In this document: positions 11,901 through 20,443 of the stretch, piece after piece
How the letters are laid out: every line of letters begins with the position of its first letter
Position numbering within the stretch: the first letter of the stretch is position 1
NCBI RefSeq assembly: GCF_001761465.1
Contig: NZ_CP017479.1
Coordinates: forward strand, 3,286,001-3,350,000
DNA from: Flavobacterium gilvum
GTDB taxonomy: Bacteria; Bacteroidota; Bacteroidia; Flavobacteriales; Flavobacteriaceae
DNA length: 64,000 nucleotides
Direction: 5' to 3'
Notes under the pieces: model-generated
The model's input: only the letters and a program-made list of their open reading frames with translations
The model's database searches: none
Told to the model about the DNA's origin: nothing
Position numbers and translations under genes: made by a program

Positions 11901-13367
11901 TTGATTTTCTTTTTTACTTAAATCGACCAATCCGTCAAAATTCATTTTCAAATTAGGGTCATTTACAACAATCGATCCTTTATATATAGGTAATTTAAAA
12001 TTCCCGTTTACAGCTACATTTTTATAATTATATCCATTATAGGCAACATTCGAAACCATTCCTTTTACTGAAGTATCCAAATATTTTTCGGAAAAACCGT
12101 GACCGTCAACATCAACATTTAAACTTATTTTGGATAGTTCTTTATTGTCAAGCAAATTACCAATGTTAAAATCATTCAAAACAACATAACCTTTATAATC
12201 CGCTTTGTCGCTTTGACTCATATTGTTTATAATGAATTTTGATTTGACAGCACCCAACGCTGTATTTGCAGCCAAGTTTGCATGAATAGAAGTGGTTGTT
12301 ACCTGTGTATTTCCTACCAAAGATACATCGCCAAATTTCTTTAAAACAACCGGAAGACTTTTTCCTAAAACATTTGGCAGTATGCTAACTAAATCGTCAT
12401 AATTTGAGTTTAATTGATCAAATTTTCCATTCATATAGAATTTTTGATTCTTTTCGCCCAAAAGGTTTTTGAAATTTATAAAACCTACAATTTTTGTACC
12501 CCTATTATCTTTTAGATATAAATCTAGAAATTTTAAATTATTCAAAGGACCAATAATATGTGATCTAATTTTGAAATATTGATATTTACCCAATTCATTA
12601 TAAAAATGACGAATATCATTAGAAGCAATATTTGAGGTTTTTAATTTAAAGTCAAACTCTACTTTATTTACAAAATCGGAGAAATCATCAATCTCATAAT
12701 TCAGCGAAGCATACCCTTTAATACTGGACTCTTTGGTTTCAATTTCCATTTTATCCAAAATCATGTGCTGCTGGGTAAAACTGTAATTTCCCTTCAGCTT
12801 TTTGACAAACAAACCTCTGTGATCCAAAAAAGACAATTTTTGGATATTAGCATAAATTTCGGGACCGTAAACTTTAAAATTGGTTACCGATAAATTTAAT
12901 TTGGTAAAATCGACAGGTTTTTTGGTTTCATTATTTTCATTAATCAAAACATACCTTCCGTTTGTCAAATCTATTTTAGTCGCGGTCAATAAGAAATGTT
13001 TTTTCGAAGGTGTTTTGCTCGTGCCAAAAGCGTCTACAAAATAATCCAGATTGGATTTATTTTCTTTTTTATAGGTTTTCATATTAAAAAGAACACCATC
13101 AAGAGCGATATCTCCAAAAATCAAATCCCCATCCAGAATCTTTTTAGCACCAAGAAAAGAAGTATTCAACCTTTTTACATAAATCAGAGTATCTTTGTGA
13201 TGGTCAATAATCAAAACTTTTTTAAGTTTCACCCCGCCAAAAAGAGTAAGCTGAACCTCATCGATATTCATATTAAGTCCATAATCCTGATTGATGCTTT
13301 TTACAAAATATTGAGCAATTCTGGTCTGAACCGAAGGTAAAGTAAGGGCAATAAAAAGTACCAACAA
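8925..13367 (-). CDS. tamB: TamB/translocation and assembly module protein
   Basis: A very large (at least 1480 residues) inner-membrane-anchored, beta-helical AsmA-like protein that spans the periplasm and helps deliver lipids or proteins to the outer membrane. It ends with a DUF490/TamB domain (about residues 1080-1420), followed by a lysine-rich, proline-rich tail. The coordinates begin at TTG 13365-13367, but coding-like sequence (KKIVFRTLLGLILLL, the membrane anchor) continues in frame upstream as far as a TAA at 13440-13442 and contains no ATG, GTG or TTG. The true start may be a rare ATC or ATT near 13419-13427. The product call is secure; the start is not. Confidence 0.85.
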   Translation of the reverse strand: MLVLFIALTLPSVQTRIAQYFVKSINQDYGLNMNIDEVQLTLFGGVKLKKVLIIDHHKDTLIYVKRLNTSFLGAKKILDGDLIFGDIALDGVLFNMKTYKKENKSNLDYFVDAFGTSKTPSKKHFLLTATKIDLTNGRYVLINENNETKKPVDFTKLNLSVTNFKVYGPEIYANIQKLSFLDHRGLFVKKLKGNYSFTQQHMILDKMEIETKESSIKGYASLNYEIDDFSDFVNKVEFDFKLKTSNIASNDIRHFYNELGKYQYFKIRSHIIGPLNNLKFLDLYLKDNRGTKIVGFINFKNLLGEKNQKFYMNGKFDQLNSNYDDLVSILPNVLGKSLPVVLKKFGDVSLVGNTQVTTTSIHANLAANTALGAVKSKFIINNMSQSDKADYKGYVVLNDFNIGNLLDNKELSKISLNVDVDGHGFSEKYLDTSVKGMVSNVAYNGYNYKNVAVNGNFKLPIYKGSIVVNDPNLKMNFDGLVDLSKKENQYDFQIQIDKAELNKLNFVKDSVAKFNGDILVNCQGNTLDDIHGNIYVASATYTNPKNTYQFNDFSLNSSFDDKRVRTINISAPDITNGTVVGKYKFSQLKSLVSNSLGSLYTNYKPVPVKKGQFLKFNFEVYNKIVELFFPEITVSENTVVKGNINSDNNEFKFNFNSPNIKAANNSFDNIRISIDNKNPLYNAYVELDSIKTKMYKIRDFSLINVTSKDTLFFRTEFKGGSKGDDYFNLDLYHTINKENKNVIGFSKSEIKLKNSLWFLNEANKSNNRLIFDKNLKEFKLDDFILSNKEQEVKLDGEFKGDYYKDINVVFNNFDINALTSAQQSFDVHGNLSGKVNFNQNKQVYKPTASLKIDGLKVNNYDLGVLNFDITGDESFKKFTLYSTIENKDFESFNADGSFEVVNKETLFDLNLKFDRFNLATLSSLGGDVISNIRGLVSGNATIGGTLKKPDINGRLYINGGGLTIPYLNVDYALKDKTIVDLTDEKFLFRNNTLIDTKFNTTGILNGVVEHKNFSDWKLDLGISSKRLLVLDTKDSEDAAYFGTAFINGNASIKGPADGLFIKVDAKSEKGSALKIPINSAESVGENSFIHFITPKEKFNLEKGIVDNSKKYNGLELEFDLEINPNAEVEVILDRNSGHGMKGRGNGTLLFKINTLGAFNMWGDFLPYDGTYNFKYGGLIDKKFKVKKGGSIIWEGDPMKAQLNLEAVYKTSANPAVLLDNSNVNKKVDVEVVIGIRGDLAHPEPDFMINFPTITSVLESELQSELADKDVRQTQALYLLSTGSFLSRDGSSQAVASSMYETASSMLGSIVQSNNEKFEMNFNVVSPDNRPSTQTDGRVEAIVSSKVNERITINGKIGVPFGGVNESAIVGAVDIKYRVNEDGSFNFHVFNKENDINYIGQDIGYTQGAGIMYEVDFDTFKELVDKMFKGNNKLPKVKNTKVKVDESDSNLNPNIINFTKPKEPNKEKPKVNQDAALPEDD

Positions 13368-13497
13368 TAATAATATTAGTCCAAGGAGTGTACGGAATAC
13401 TATTTTTTTAACCTTTTTGATGAGAATAGATTTATTGTTTTTAGTACAAATAAATAATTTGCCTTTAGAAATATCAGCGCCTTAACTAAAAAATATT

Positions 13498-13505
13498 TAA
13501 TTTTG
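13498..13505 (+). promoter_or_regulatory. Possible -7 box for tsaD
   Basis: TAATTTTG matches the Bacteroidota -7 consensus TAnnTTTG, 66 bases before the tsaD start. No good TTTG -33 element is found at the expected distance, so this is tentative. Confidence 0.35.
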
Positions 13506-13571
13506 GCACAGCTGTAAAATTACTATTTTTATAGTTAACCATCAAATATACTTCAAAATTCACCCGTTTAT

Positions 13572-14594
13572 ATGCAAATTCCAAACGTTTATATACTTGC
13601 AATAGAAAGTTCCTGCGATGATACCGCAGCAGCCGTATTATGTAACGATAAAGTACTGTCAAATGTTGTGGCAAACCAGTTAATTCATAACCAATACGGG
13701 GGCGTTGTCCCAGAACTTGCATCTCGTGCCCATCAGCAAAATATAGTTCCGGTGATTGAAGCCGCATTAAAAAAAGCCAATATCCAAAAGGAACAGCTTT
13801 CTGCGATTGCTTTTACGCAAGGTCCCGGTCTTATGGGATCTCTTTTGGTGGGAAGTTCCTTTGCAAAATCAATGGCTTTGGCACTTGGAATTCCGCTTAT
13901 CGCAGTAAATCACATGCACGCCCATATTTTGGCACATTTTATAGACGAAGAAGGTTATGACAAACCCACTTTTCCTTTTTTGGCCTTAACAATAAGTGGC
14001 GGCCATACACAAATTGTTCGTGTTGATGATTTTTTTGATTTAACAATAATTGGAGAAACTACAGATGACGCTGTGGGTGAAGCCTTTGACAAAAGTGCCA
14101 AAATCCTTGGACTTCCTTATCCGGGAGGACCATTGGTTGACAAAAATGCACAATTGGGTAATCCAAAAGCATTCCCATTTACAAAGCCAAAAGTTCCTGG
14201 GCTAGATTTCAGTTTCTCGGGATTGAAAACAGCCATTTTATATTTTATTCAAAAGAAAAAAGCAGAAAATCCTGCTTTCGTAGAAGAAAACATTAACGAT
14301 ATCTGCGCTTCGATCCAACACACAATTATCGAAATATTAATGGATAAAATTAAACTGGCCGTAAAAGAAACCGGAATCAAGCAGATTGCAATTGGCGGTG
14401 GGGTTTCGGCCAATTCCGGAATCCGAAATACGTTGAAAGAAACCGAAACAAAATACGGATGGAAAACCTACATCCCAAAATTTGAATATACAACAGACAA
14501 TGCCGCAATGATAGGAATTGTAGGGTACCAAAAGTTTTTATTTCAAAAATTTGAAACAGCAGATGTTGTTTCTAAAGCCCGAATAGCGTTTTAA
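13572..14594 (+). CDS. tsaD: tRNA N6-adenosine threonylcarbamoyltransferase
   Basis: Transfers the threonylcarbamoyl group to A37 of tRNAs reading ANN codons, working with TsaB and TsaE. The 340 residues include ILAIESSCDDTAAAV (ATP site), the metal-binding HMHAHI (about residue 115), SGGHTQIV, GEAFDKSAK and the C-terminal NAAMIGIVGY. The ATG start at 13572 gives the usual length. It is divergent from tamB and is followed 2 bases later by rsmE, so the two are translationally close-coupled. Confidence 0.97.
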   Translation: MQIPNVYILAIESSCDDTAAAVLCNDKVLSNVVANQLIHNQYGGVVPELASRAHQQNIVPVIEAALKKANIQKEQLSAIAFTQGPGLMGSLLVGSSFAKSMALALGIPLIAVNHMHAHILAHFIDEEGYDKPTFPFLALTISGGHTQIVRVDDFFDLTIIGETTDDAVGEAFDKSAKILGLPYPGGPLVDKNAQLGNPKAFPFTKPKVPGLDFSFSGLKTAILYFIQKKKAENPAFVEENINDICASIQHTIIEILMDKIKLAVKETGIKQIAIGGGVSANSGIRNTLKETETKYGWKTYIPKFEYTTDNAAMIGIVGYQKFLFQKFETADVVSKARIAF

Positions 14595-14596
14595 TT

Positions 14597-15304
14597 ATGC
14601 AGTTATTTTACAACCCCGCAATAGACGAAACAACAGAAACTTTTTCTTTTGACAAGGAAGAAAGTAAGCACATCATTAAGGTTTTACGCAAAAAAGATAC
14701 CGATATATTATATGTAACCAACGGTTCTGGTCTTTTATTTAAAACTGAAATCACATTAGCGTCTGACAATAAATGTACGGTTCAGGTTTTGGAAATAGAG
14801 AAAGCTAAAGCCTCAAAATACAAATTGCACTTGGCGGTTGCCCCAACAAAGATGAATGACCGCTACGAATGGTTTCTTGAAAAAGCTACAGAAATTGGAA
14901 TACACGAAATAACCCCTGTTATATGTGATCGTTCCGAAAGAAAAGTAATAAATCCAGAACGATTTGAAAAAATTATTCTTTCGGCCATGAAGCAATGCAA
15001 TCAGATGTATCTTCCAAAATTGAATGCTGCCATTTCGCTTACAGCATTTATAAAAAAAGAAAAATCGGGTCAGAAAATCATCGCCCATTGCGAAGAAACA
15101 AACAAAAAATCCTTAAAATCAATACTTAAACCCAATACCGATTACACTATATTAATAGGTCCCGAAGGTGATTTTTCGAACAAAGAAATAGAATTGGCAT
15201 TAGAGAACAATTATATCCCTGTTTCATTGGGCGAAACAAGATTACGTACAGAAACTGCTGCCATTGTTGCCTGTCATAGCGTTGTTTTTACCAATGAAAA
15301 CTAG
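14597..15304 (+). CDS. rsmE: 16S rRNA (uracil-1498-N3)-methyltransferase
   Basis: A 235-residue SPOUT methyltransferase that methylates U1498 of 16S rRNA. The N-terminal PUA-like part includes ESKHIIKVLRKK. The C-terminal trefoil-knot SAM site shows IGPEGDFSNKEIELA and SLGETRLRTETA. It starts 2 bases after tsaD. The downstream DUF4159 gene begins 22 bases later, and an earlier in-frame opening there even overlaps this gene, so the three probably form one transcript. Confidence 0.95.
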   Translation: MQLFYNPAIDETTETFSFDKEESKHIIKVLRKKDTDILYVTNGSGLLFKTEITLASDNKCTVQVLEIEKAKASKYKLHLAVAPTKMNDRYEWFLEKATEIGIHEITPVICDRSERKVINPERFEKIILSAMKQCNQMYLPKLNAAISLTAFIKKEKSGQKIIAHCEETNKKSLKSILKPNTDYTILIGPEGDFSNKEIELALENNYIPVSLGETRLRTETAAIVACHSVVFTNEN

Positions 15305-15326
15305 ATTAAAGTTTAATTTCCGATCA

Positions 15327-15974
15327 ATGAAAAAAGTAGTTTTCCTCTTTTTGTTTTTACTTTCCATTTCTACAGAGGGTTTTTCTCAAGAAATAGCTTT
15401 GTTAAAGTACAACGGAGGTGGTGATTGGTATGCAAATCCAACTTCGCTGCCCAATTTGATAAAATACTGCAATGCCAATACAAACACAAGAATAAAAACA
15501 AAAACCAGAACTGTTGAACCCAGCAGTCCAGATCTTTTTTCCTATCCGTTTGTCCATATGACCGGTCACGGAAATGTGGTTTTTAGCGAAAGCGATGCCA
15601 TAAACTTAAGGAAATATCTTTTGGGAGGCGGTTTTCTGCATATTGATGATAATTATGGTATGGATCAATACATTCGTAAAGAAATCAAAAAATTATTTCC
15701 AAATAATGATTTAGTCGAAATTCCTTCAAGCCATCCTATATTTCAAAAACCATTCGCTTTTCCAAATGGATTGCCAAAAATCCATGAACACGACGGAAAA
15801 AGACCTCAAGCTTTCGGAATATTTATCGACAATAAATTGGTTTTGCTCTACACCTACGAATGCGACCTTGGCGACGGATGGGAAGATGCCGAAGTTCACA
15901 ATGACCCTTGGGAAATTCGCGAAAAAGCATTAAAAATGGGTGCTAATATTATGACTTACATCTTCACCAATTAA
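15327..15974 (+). CDS. DUF4159 domain secreted protein
   Basis: 215 residues with a clear signal peptide (MKKVVFLFLFLLSISTEGFS, then Q). The DUF4159 region covers most of the mature protein: GGGDWYANPTSLPN, PFVHMTGHGNV, GGGFLHIDDNYGMD and GDGWEDAEVHNDP. The fold is thought to resemble glutamine-amidotransferase-like domains, but the function is unknown. I chose ATG 15327 over an opening at 15264 that overlaps rsmE, because only 15327 puts the signal peptide at the N-terminus. The link to tsaD and rsmE is positional only. Confidence 0.85.
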   Translation: MKKVVFLFLFLLSISTEGFSQEIALLKYNGGGDWYANPTSLPNLIKYCNANTNTRIKTKTRTVEPSSPDLFSYPFVHMTGHGNVVFSESDAINLRKYLLGGGFLHIDDNYGMDQYIRKEIKKLFPNNDLVEIPSSHPIFQKPFAFPNGLPKIHEHDGKRPQAFGIFIDNKLVLLYTYECDLGDGWEDAEVHNDPWEIREKALKMGANIMTYIFTN

Positions 15975-16436
15975 TTTGTATCTGAACTCATAAATTTACC
16001 GCAAGAGAGCGCAAATATTTTCATTTCTTTGTGCACATTCCACAATGGTCACTAAGCTTTAGTGTTTATTTATAAGCTAAAATCTACTATTCTATTATCT
16101 TTTTTCACGCGAACTACGCGGACTATCGCAGATTCTATACTTTAAAAACAATTAAAAATCCGTATTAATCCGTTTATCTATGACTCCAGCGATAGAAATG
16201 TCATTAAGTTAAGCTTTGTGTTTTCTCGGAAAGATGAGAAGACACAAAGTTCGTCAGCGAATTCTTTGCGACTTTGCGAGAGCTATATTTTGAAAAAATT
16301 TTCAAGAAATTCTTAAGACAATAGTGAACAAGCTAAGCATATCCGTGGGCAATCAGATAAAAAACAATTACATATTTAGATTTTCAATAGTAATAAATCG
16401 TAAATTGCATACAATTAACTGATAATCAAATACATT
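15975..16436. other. Intergenic region with degenerate repeat-like sequence
   Basis: No gene is visible. Fragments such as ATCCGTATTAATCCGT and CTTTGCGACTTTGCGAG look like worn copies of dispersed noncoding sequence. Similar ATCCGT/ATCTGT runs appear near 35800-35850 and 50070-50095. Confidence 0.4.
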
Positions 16437-17387
16437 ATGAAAAAAATATTTTTACCCTTCGCAGCACTGATAATGCTTTTTTCATGTCAAAATGATGATC
16501 AAAATTCAGCAATTTCATCGACAGAATCGGTTATTCAACGCAAGTGTGCAACACAGGAAGTTCTAGAAGAACAATTAAAAGCTGATCCCACTTTGGCCAT
16601 TAGAATGAATCAAATTGAAGCTTTTACCCAAAACGCGGTACTATCCAAACGCATCGCAGACAGTAAAATCGTGATTCCTGTGGTTGTCAATCTACTCTAT
16701 AGGACTGCCGCAGAAAATATCTCTGATAGTCAAATACAAACCCAAATAGATGTACTAAACAAAGATTTTACTGCTTCAAATCCTGATTTTAAAACAACTC
16801 CGTCTGAATTTGCAACTGTAGCAGGAAATGTTGGAATCACTTTTGAATTGGTCAAAACCAATAGAAAAGCAACAACAAAAACTTCATGGGGCACCAAAGA
16901 TGCCATGAAAAAAACAAAACAAGGCGGATTGGATCCAACATCACCCGCAACAAACTTAAACCTGTGGGTTTGTACTATTGGTGGAGGAATTTTAGGTTAT
17001 GCCCAATTTCCAGGTGGTTCATCTGCGACCGATGGTGTAGTTATAGATTCTAAATATTTTGGACTTTCAGGTAATGCCAATTATCCCTACAACCTTGGAC
17101 GAACAGCAACACATGAAATTGGACACTGGATGAACCTAAGACATATTTGGGGTGATACTTCTTGCGGAAATGATTTGGTAACAGACACTCCTGTTGCAAA
17201 AACTGCCAATTTTGGTGTTCCAACTTATCCTCATGTAAGTTTATGTTTGCCCACTCACAACGAAATGACGATGAACTATATGGATTACACAGATGACAGA
17301 GGAATGTTTATGTTTACCACTGGTCAGAAATCGAGAATGTTGGCATTATTTGTTTCCGGGGGTGTGAGAGCAGGCTTTAGTCAATAG
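16437..17387 (+). CDS. Secreted M43-type zinc metalloprotease lipoprotein
   Basis: 316 residues starting with a lipoprotein signal (LIMLFSC, lipidated Cys at 17). The catalytic region holds HEIGHWMNLRH, the extended zinc site of pappalysin-like M43B proteases, followed by IWGD. The methionine turn is MNYMDYTDD. The variable position in the zinc motif is Asn instead of Gly, as is common in flavobacterial members. The cysteines in DTSCGND and SLCLPTHNE may form the usual disulfide. It probably degrades extracellular proteins at the cell surface. It stands alone, with a strong terminator just after it. Confidence 0.9.
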   Translation: MKKIFLPFAALIMLFSCQNDDQNSAISSTESVIQRKCATQEVLEEQLKADPTLAIRMNQIEAFTQNAVLSKRIADSKIVIPVVVNLLYRTAAENISDSQIQTQIDVLNKDFTASNPDFKTTPSEFATVAGNVGITFELVKTNRKATTKTSWGTKDAMKKTKQGGLDPTSPATNLNLWVCTIGGGILGYAQFPGGSSATDGVVIDSKYFGLSGNANYPYNLGRTATHEIGHWMNLRHIWGDTSCGNDLVTDTPVAKTANFGVPTYPHVSLCLPTHNEMTMNYMDYTDDRGMFMFTTGQKSRMLALFVSGGVRAGFSQ

Positions 17388-17411
17388 TGCTTCTAAAATT
17401 TATATTTTTAA

Positions 17412-17438
17412 AACTCGCTCTTGTTAGCGAGTTTTTTT
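17412..17438 (+). terminator. Terminator after the M43 protease
   Basis: AACTCGCT and AGCGAGTT form an 8-bp stem with a 6-base loop, followed by a T run, 25 bases past the stop codon. Confidence 0.85.
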
Positions 17439-17512
17439 ATATTTATATCAAAATACAACCACGGGTTTTCGTGGTCTAAAAATTAGTCAATACGTAATAA
17501 AAAAAAATTAAA

Positions 17513-18694
17513 TTGAACCTAGACATCTTAGATTCCAAAATACAAGATTTTATTGATTCAAATATTGGAGTCTCCGTTTCAAAATTGGCACTTCAAAAAA
17601 ATCCGTTTCCTATTGTAGAATGGATTTCTGTTTTAAATCAAATTGCGGCAAAATCTAAAGCAAAAGAAAAACTGCCGACATGGTTTTCGACCAAAAACAT
17701 CATTTATCCAAGCAAAATTTCAGTAGAACAAACATCTTCGGAAAAAACGGCTTTATACAAAAGCACACTTATTTCGGGTGAAAATTTAATCGACTTAACG
17801 GGTGGATTTGGCATCGATGATTATTATTTTTCAAAAAAAATAAAAAACGTAACCCATTGCGAAATCAATTCCGAATTGTCTCAAATTGTACAACACAATT
17901 GCAAACAATTGGGTCAAGACAACATTACTTGTTATGCAGAAGATAGCTTTGAAACTTTATCAAAATTAAAAACACAATGGGATTGGATCTACATTGATCC
18001 TTCCAGAAGAAACGACAGTAAAGGCAAAGTCTTCATGCTAAAAGACTGCTTACCCAATGTCCCGGAAAATCTTGATTTTTATTTTGAAAAATCCAATTCA
18101 ATCTTAATAAAAACAGCTCCAATATTGGATATCACAGCTGGAATCAGTGAATTAAATAATATCAAATCCATCCATATCGTTGCCGTCGATAATGAAGTAA
18201 AAGAGCTGTTGTGGGAATTAAGCAAAAATTATCAAGGTGATATTAGTATCAAAACCGTAAATCTTTTAAAAGAGAAAACAGAAATATTTGATTTTACATT
18301 CAATAAAATTAATGGTCAGCCCATCTTTAGTTTACCACAAAAATATTTGTATGAGCCCAATAGTTCTATAATGAAATCTGGAGGCTTTGATCAAGTTGGT
18401 TTATGTTACGGATTAAACAAGCTTCACAAACACTCGCATTTGTATACATCAAACGAAAATAAAAATTTTCCGGGAAGAGTTTTTGAAATAAAAAACAGTT
18501 TTGCTTATAACAAAAGTGAGATGAAAAGCTATCTAGAAAACATGAAAGCCAACGTCACTACAAGAAATTTTCCTGATTCGGTCGAAAGCATCCGAAAAAA
18601 ATGGAAAATCAAAGAAGGGGGCGATTTGTATTGTTTTTTTACAACTGATGAAAATAACACCAAAATTGTTTTAATTTGCACCAAAATGAAATAA
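17513..18694 (+). CDS. Class I SAM-dependent methyltransferase with THUMP-like C-terminus
   Basis: 393 residues. The central Rossmann fold has the SAM loop LIDLTGGFGIDDYYFSKK (about residues 92-110), an acidic residue in HCEINSEL, and YIDPSRRND at the catalytic position (about 160). The DPSRR motif and the C-terminal THUMP-like part (about 310-390) are typical of a conserved Bacteroidota family presumed to modify RNA. The substrate is unknown. The start is TTG at 17513, with no nearby ATG. The next gene begins 18 bases downstream. Confidence 0.8.
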   Translation: MNLDILDSKIQDFIDSNIGVSVSKLALQKNPFPIVEWISVLNQIAAKSKAKEKLPTWFSTKNIIYPSKISVEQTSSEKTALYKSTLISGENLIDLTGGFGIDDYYFSKKIKNVTHCEINSELSQIVQHNCKQLGQDNITCYAEDSFETLSKLKTQWDWIYIDPSRRNDSKGKVFMLKDCLPNVPENLDFYFEKSNSILIKTAPILDITAGISELNNIKSIHIVAVDNEVKELLWELSKNYQGDISIKTVNLLKEKTEIFDFTFNKINGQPIFSLPQKYLYEPNSSIMKSGGFDQVGLCYGLNKLHKHSHLYTSNENKNFPGRVFEIKNSFAYNKSEMKSYLENMKANVTTRNFPDSVESIRKKWKIKEGGDLYCFFTTDENNTKIVLICTKMK

Positions 18695-18712
18695 AAAATA
18701 ATTTTTACATAA

Positions 18713-19279
18713 ATGAAATACTTACTTGTTACGGCTTTGTGCCTTATTAATTTTTCTCTTTTTGCCCAAAAACCTTGTGAATACGCGACCAATGTCACAG
18801 ATTCTCTTGGAACCTATAAAATCACCAAAGAATATCTGGTAAGCGAAAAGGTCTTTGGGGGAAATTCCAGTTACATTTTTTATTCTTTGGCTTTAACAGA
18901 CGGAATACCTACACTGACAGTGCAATTAATTCAAAAAAGCAAAGATTTCATGAAAGCCAACTGCTTTGATAAAGATTCCAAAATTTATTTACAGCTGCAA
19001 AACGGAAAAATTGTTACGCTTAACCATATTGATCAAGAAAATTGTGGCAGTATGGTACGAGACGACAAAGGATTTGATAATAGAGTAAAATCTGGAGTTT
19101 TTGTATTTTTAAAAGAAAACTACGAAGACCTGAAAAAATCTCCAGTCTCCTTAATGCGAATCAAATACCTGACTGATGTTGAAGACGTAATAATCAGAAA
19201 AGAATTTACAGCCGAACTGGACGGAAAAATGTATTATCCAGAGACTTATTTCATTGAAAACTTACGTTGCGTGGAGTAA
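18713..19279 (+). CDS. Secreted protein of unknown function
   Basis: 188 residues with a signal peptide (MKYLLVTALCLINFSLFA, then Q). The mature part has a few cysteines (PCEYAT, ANCFDKD, ENCGSM, LRCVE) and no motif I recognise. It lies 18 bases after the methyltransferase gene and is probably co-transcribed. A bidirectional terminator follows. Conserved flavobacterial hypothetical is the best label. Confidence 0.75.
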   Translation: MKYLLVTALCLINFSLFAQKPCEYATNVTDSLGTYKITKEYLVSEKVFGGNSSYIFYSLALTDGIPTLTVQLIQKSKDFMKANCFDKDSKIYLQLQNGKIVTLNHIDQENCGSMVRDDKGFDNRVKSGVFVFLKENYEDLKKSPVSLMRIKYLTDVEDVIIRKEFTAELDGKMYYPETYFIENLRCVE

Positions 19280-19301
19280 TTCTTTTTGTTTTCAGAATAA
19301 A

Positions 19302-19352
19302 AAAAAAGCCATTTTCAATTAGACTTTAACTTAATTGAAAATGGTTTTCTAT
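19302..19352. terminator. Bidirectional terminator between convergent genes
   Basis: CCATTTTCAATT (19309-19320) pairs perfectly with AATTGAAAATGG (19333-19344). The stem is flanked by an A run on the left and T-rich sequence on the right, so it can serve both the secreted-protein gene and the convergent dipeptidase. Confidence 0.85.
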
Positions 19353-19359
19353 TTTTAAG

Positions 19360-20007
19360 CTATTTACATTCCCATTTAAAATTGGAAACAGTATCTTTCA
19401 AACCGGCTTTCAAATTATAATGCCACCACTCGGAATCAAAGGAATTAAAATGCTCCTTCGCCATAATCTTTCTCAATAAATTTCGATTATTTTTAATTTC
19501 TTTAGAAAAATCTGGAAAATCGTGGCTGGCTTCTTTTCCAAAAAAATCAAAAGAAGTGCCCATATCCAATTCTTTTCCATCAAAATCTACCAACGTAATA
19601 TCGACCGCCCCTCCTCTATTATGGATTGAACCTTTACTCGGATTGGCAACATATTCTGGATTTGGAACAATTGCCCACATTTTTTTCTGAATATCCAAAG
19701 GCCGGTAACAATCAAAAATCTTTATTTTGAGCCCTTTTTTCATAAATCTTTCATTGGCCAAAATAAGTGCTTTTACGGTTTTATAGCGCAAATAACATTC
19801 GGCACAATCATATACTTTGGATTTCAAAAAATTGTCAGCAGTGGCATATTTCATATCATAAACAAAATCCTGACTGTACTCTTTTAAGTTTACAAAAGTG
19901 GTATCATTTACATTCTGGGTCAAATCATTTTGATTTATTTGTGAAAAACAATTCAACTGATTAAGAAGAAAAAGAAAAACCAACAAAGATTTGATAGGAA
20001 AAGCCAT
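19360..20007 (-). CDS. D-alanyl-D-alanine dipeptidase (M15/VanX type)
   Basis: A zinc peptidase that splits D-Ala-D-Ala, probably for cell-wall dipeptide recycling. After a signal peptide (MAFPIKSLLVFLFLLNQLNC), zinc-binding SIHNRGGAVDITLVD (about residues 118-132) and EWWHYN near the C-terminus give the M15D pattern, with the arginine of FDCYRPLD also conserved. The frame extends further upstream, but the start at 20007 places the signal peptide correctly. Length 215 is normal. A link to vancomycin resistance is not implied: no vanH or ligase is nearby. Confidence 0.88.
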   Translation of the reverse strand: MAFPIKSLLVFLFLLNQLNCFSQINQNDLTQNVNDTTFVNLKEYSQDFVYDMKYATADNFLKSKVYDCAECYLRYKTVKALILANERFMKKGLKIKIFDCYRPLDIQKKMWAIVPNPEYVANPSKGSIHNRGGAVDITLVDFDGKELDMGTSFDFFGKEASHDFPDFSKEIKNNRNLLRKIMAKEHFNSFDSEWWHYNLKAGLKDTVSNFKWECK

Positions 20008-20443
20008 GTGTGAAAAATCATTTTTTATTGAAGTAAATGTAGAAAAATAAAAAATACGAAAAGTATAAAACACAAAACCCATAAAATCATAAGGCTTACA
20101 GGTAAACACAAGAATCTTTTTTGATGGTTTAAAAAAGACTGAAAATTAGCCTCTTAAATCATTTGGAACAAAAAAATAAAATGACGATTTTCGATCAAAA
20201 TCATCACTTTTACAAATCTCCACTTAATTCAAAACCGTTTTCCTAATCAATATGACCCAAGAATAATAGCAATTTTATTAATCTAAAAATAATCATATTC
20301 CCTTTTTCCCTTTACTATTTTGAGAATAACAAATATTTGGCACTTACAAAAGGAGATTTTTCACCTTAATAAGGAAATTTTTATCCCTTCCCCCATGAGT
20401 TAATATTAATATTTGCTGCAATTAACAAAACCATTACGAATCT
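20008..20443. other. Promoter region upstream of susC
   Basis: AT-rich spacer between the divergent dipeptidase and susC. No tidy TTTG/TAnnTTTG pair or regulator gene (ECF sigma/anti-sigma or SusR-like) is visible here. Confidence 0.4.

Noticed and set aside
13486..13767. A 93-codon minus-strand frame over the tsaD start
   Set aside because: It overlaps the strongly conserved tsaD N-terminus and has no protein-like features.
19360..20007. Vancomycin-resistance vanX
   Set aside because: Motifs fit the dipeptidase family, but no vanHA or two-component genes are nearby; recycling is the simpler role.
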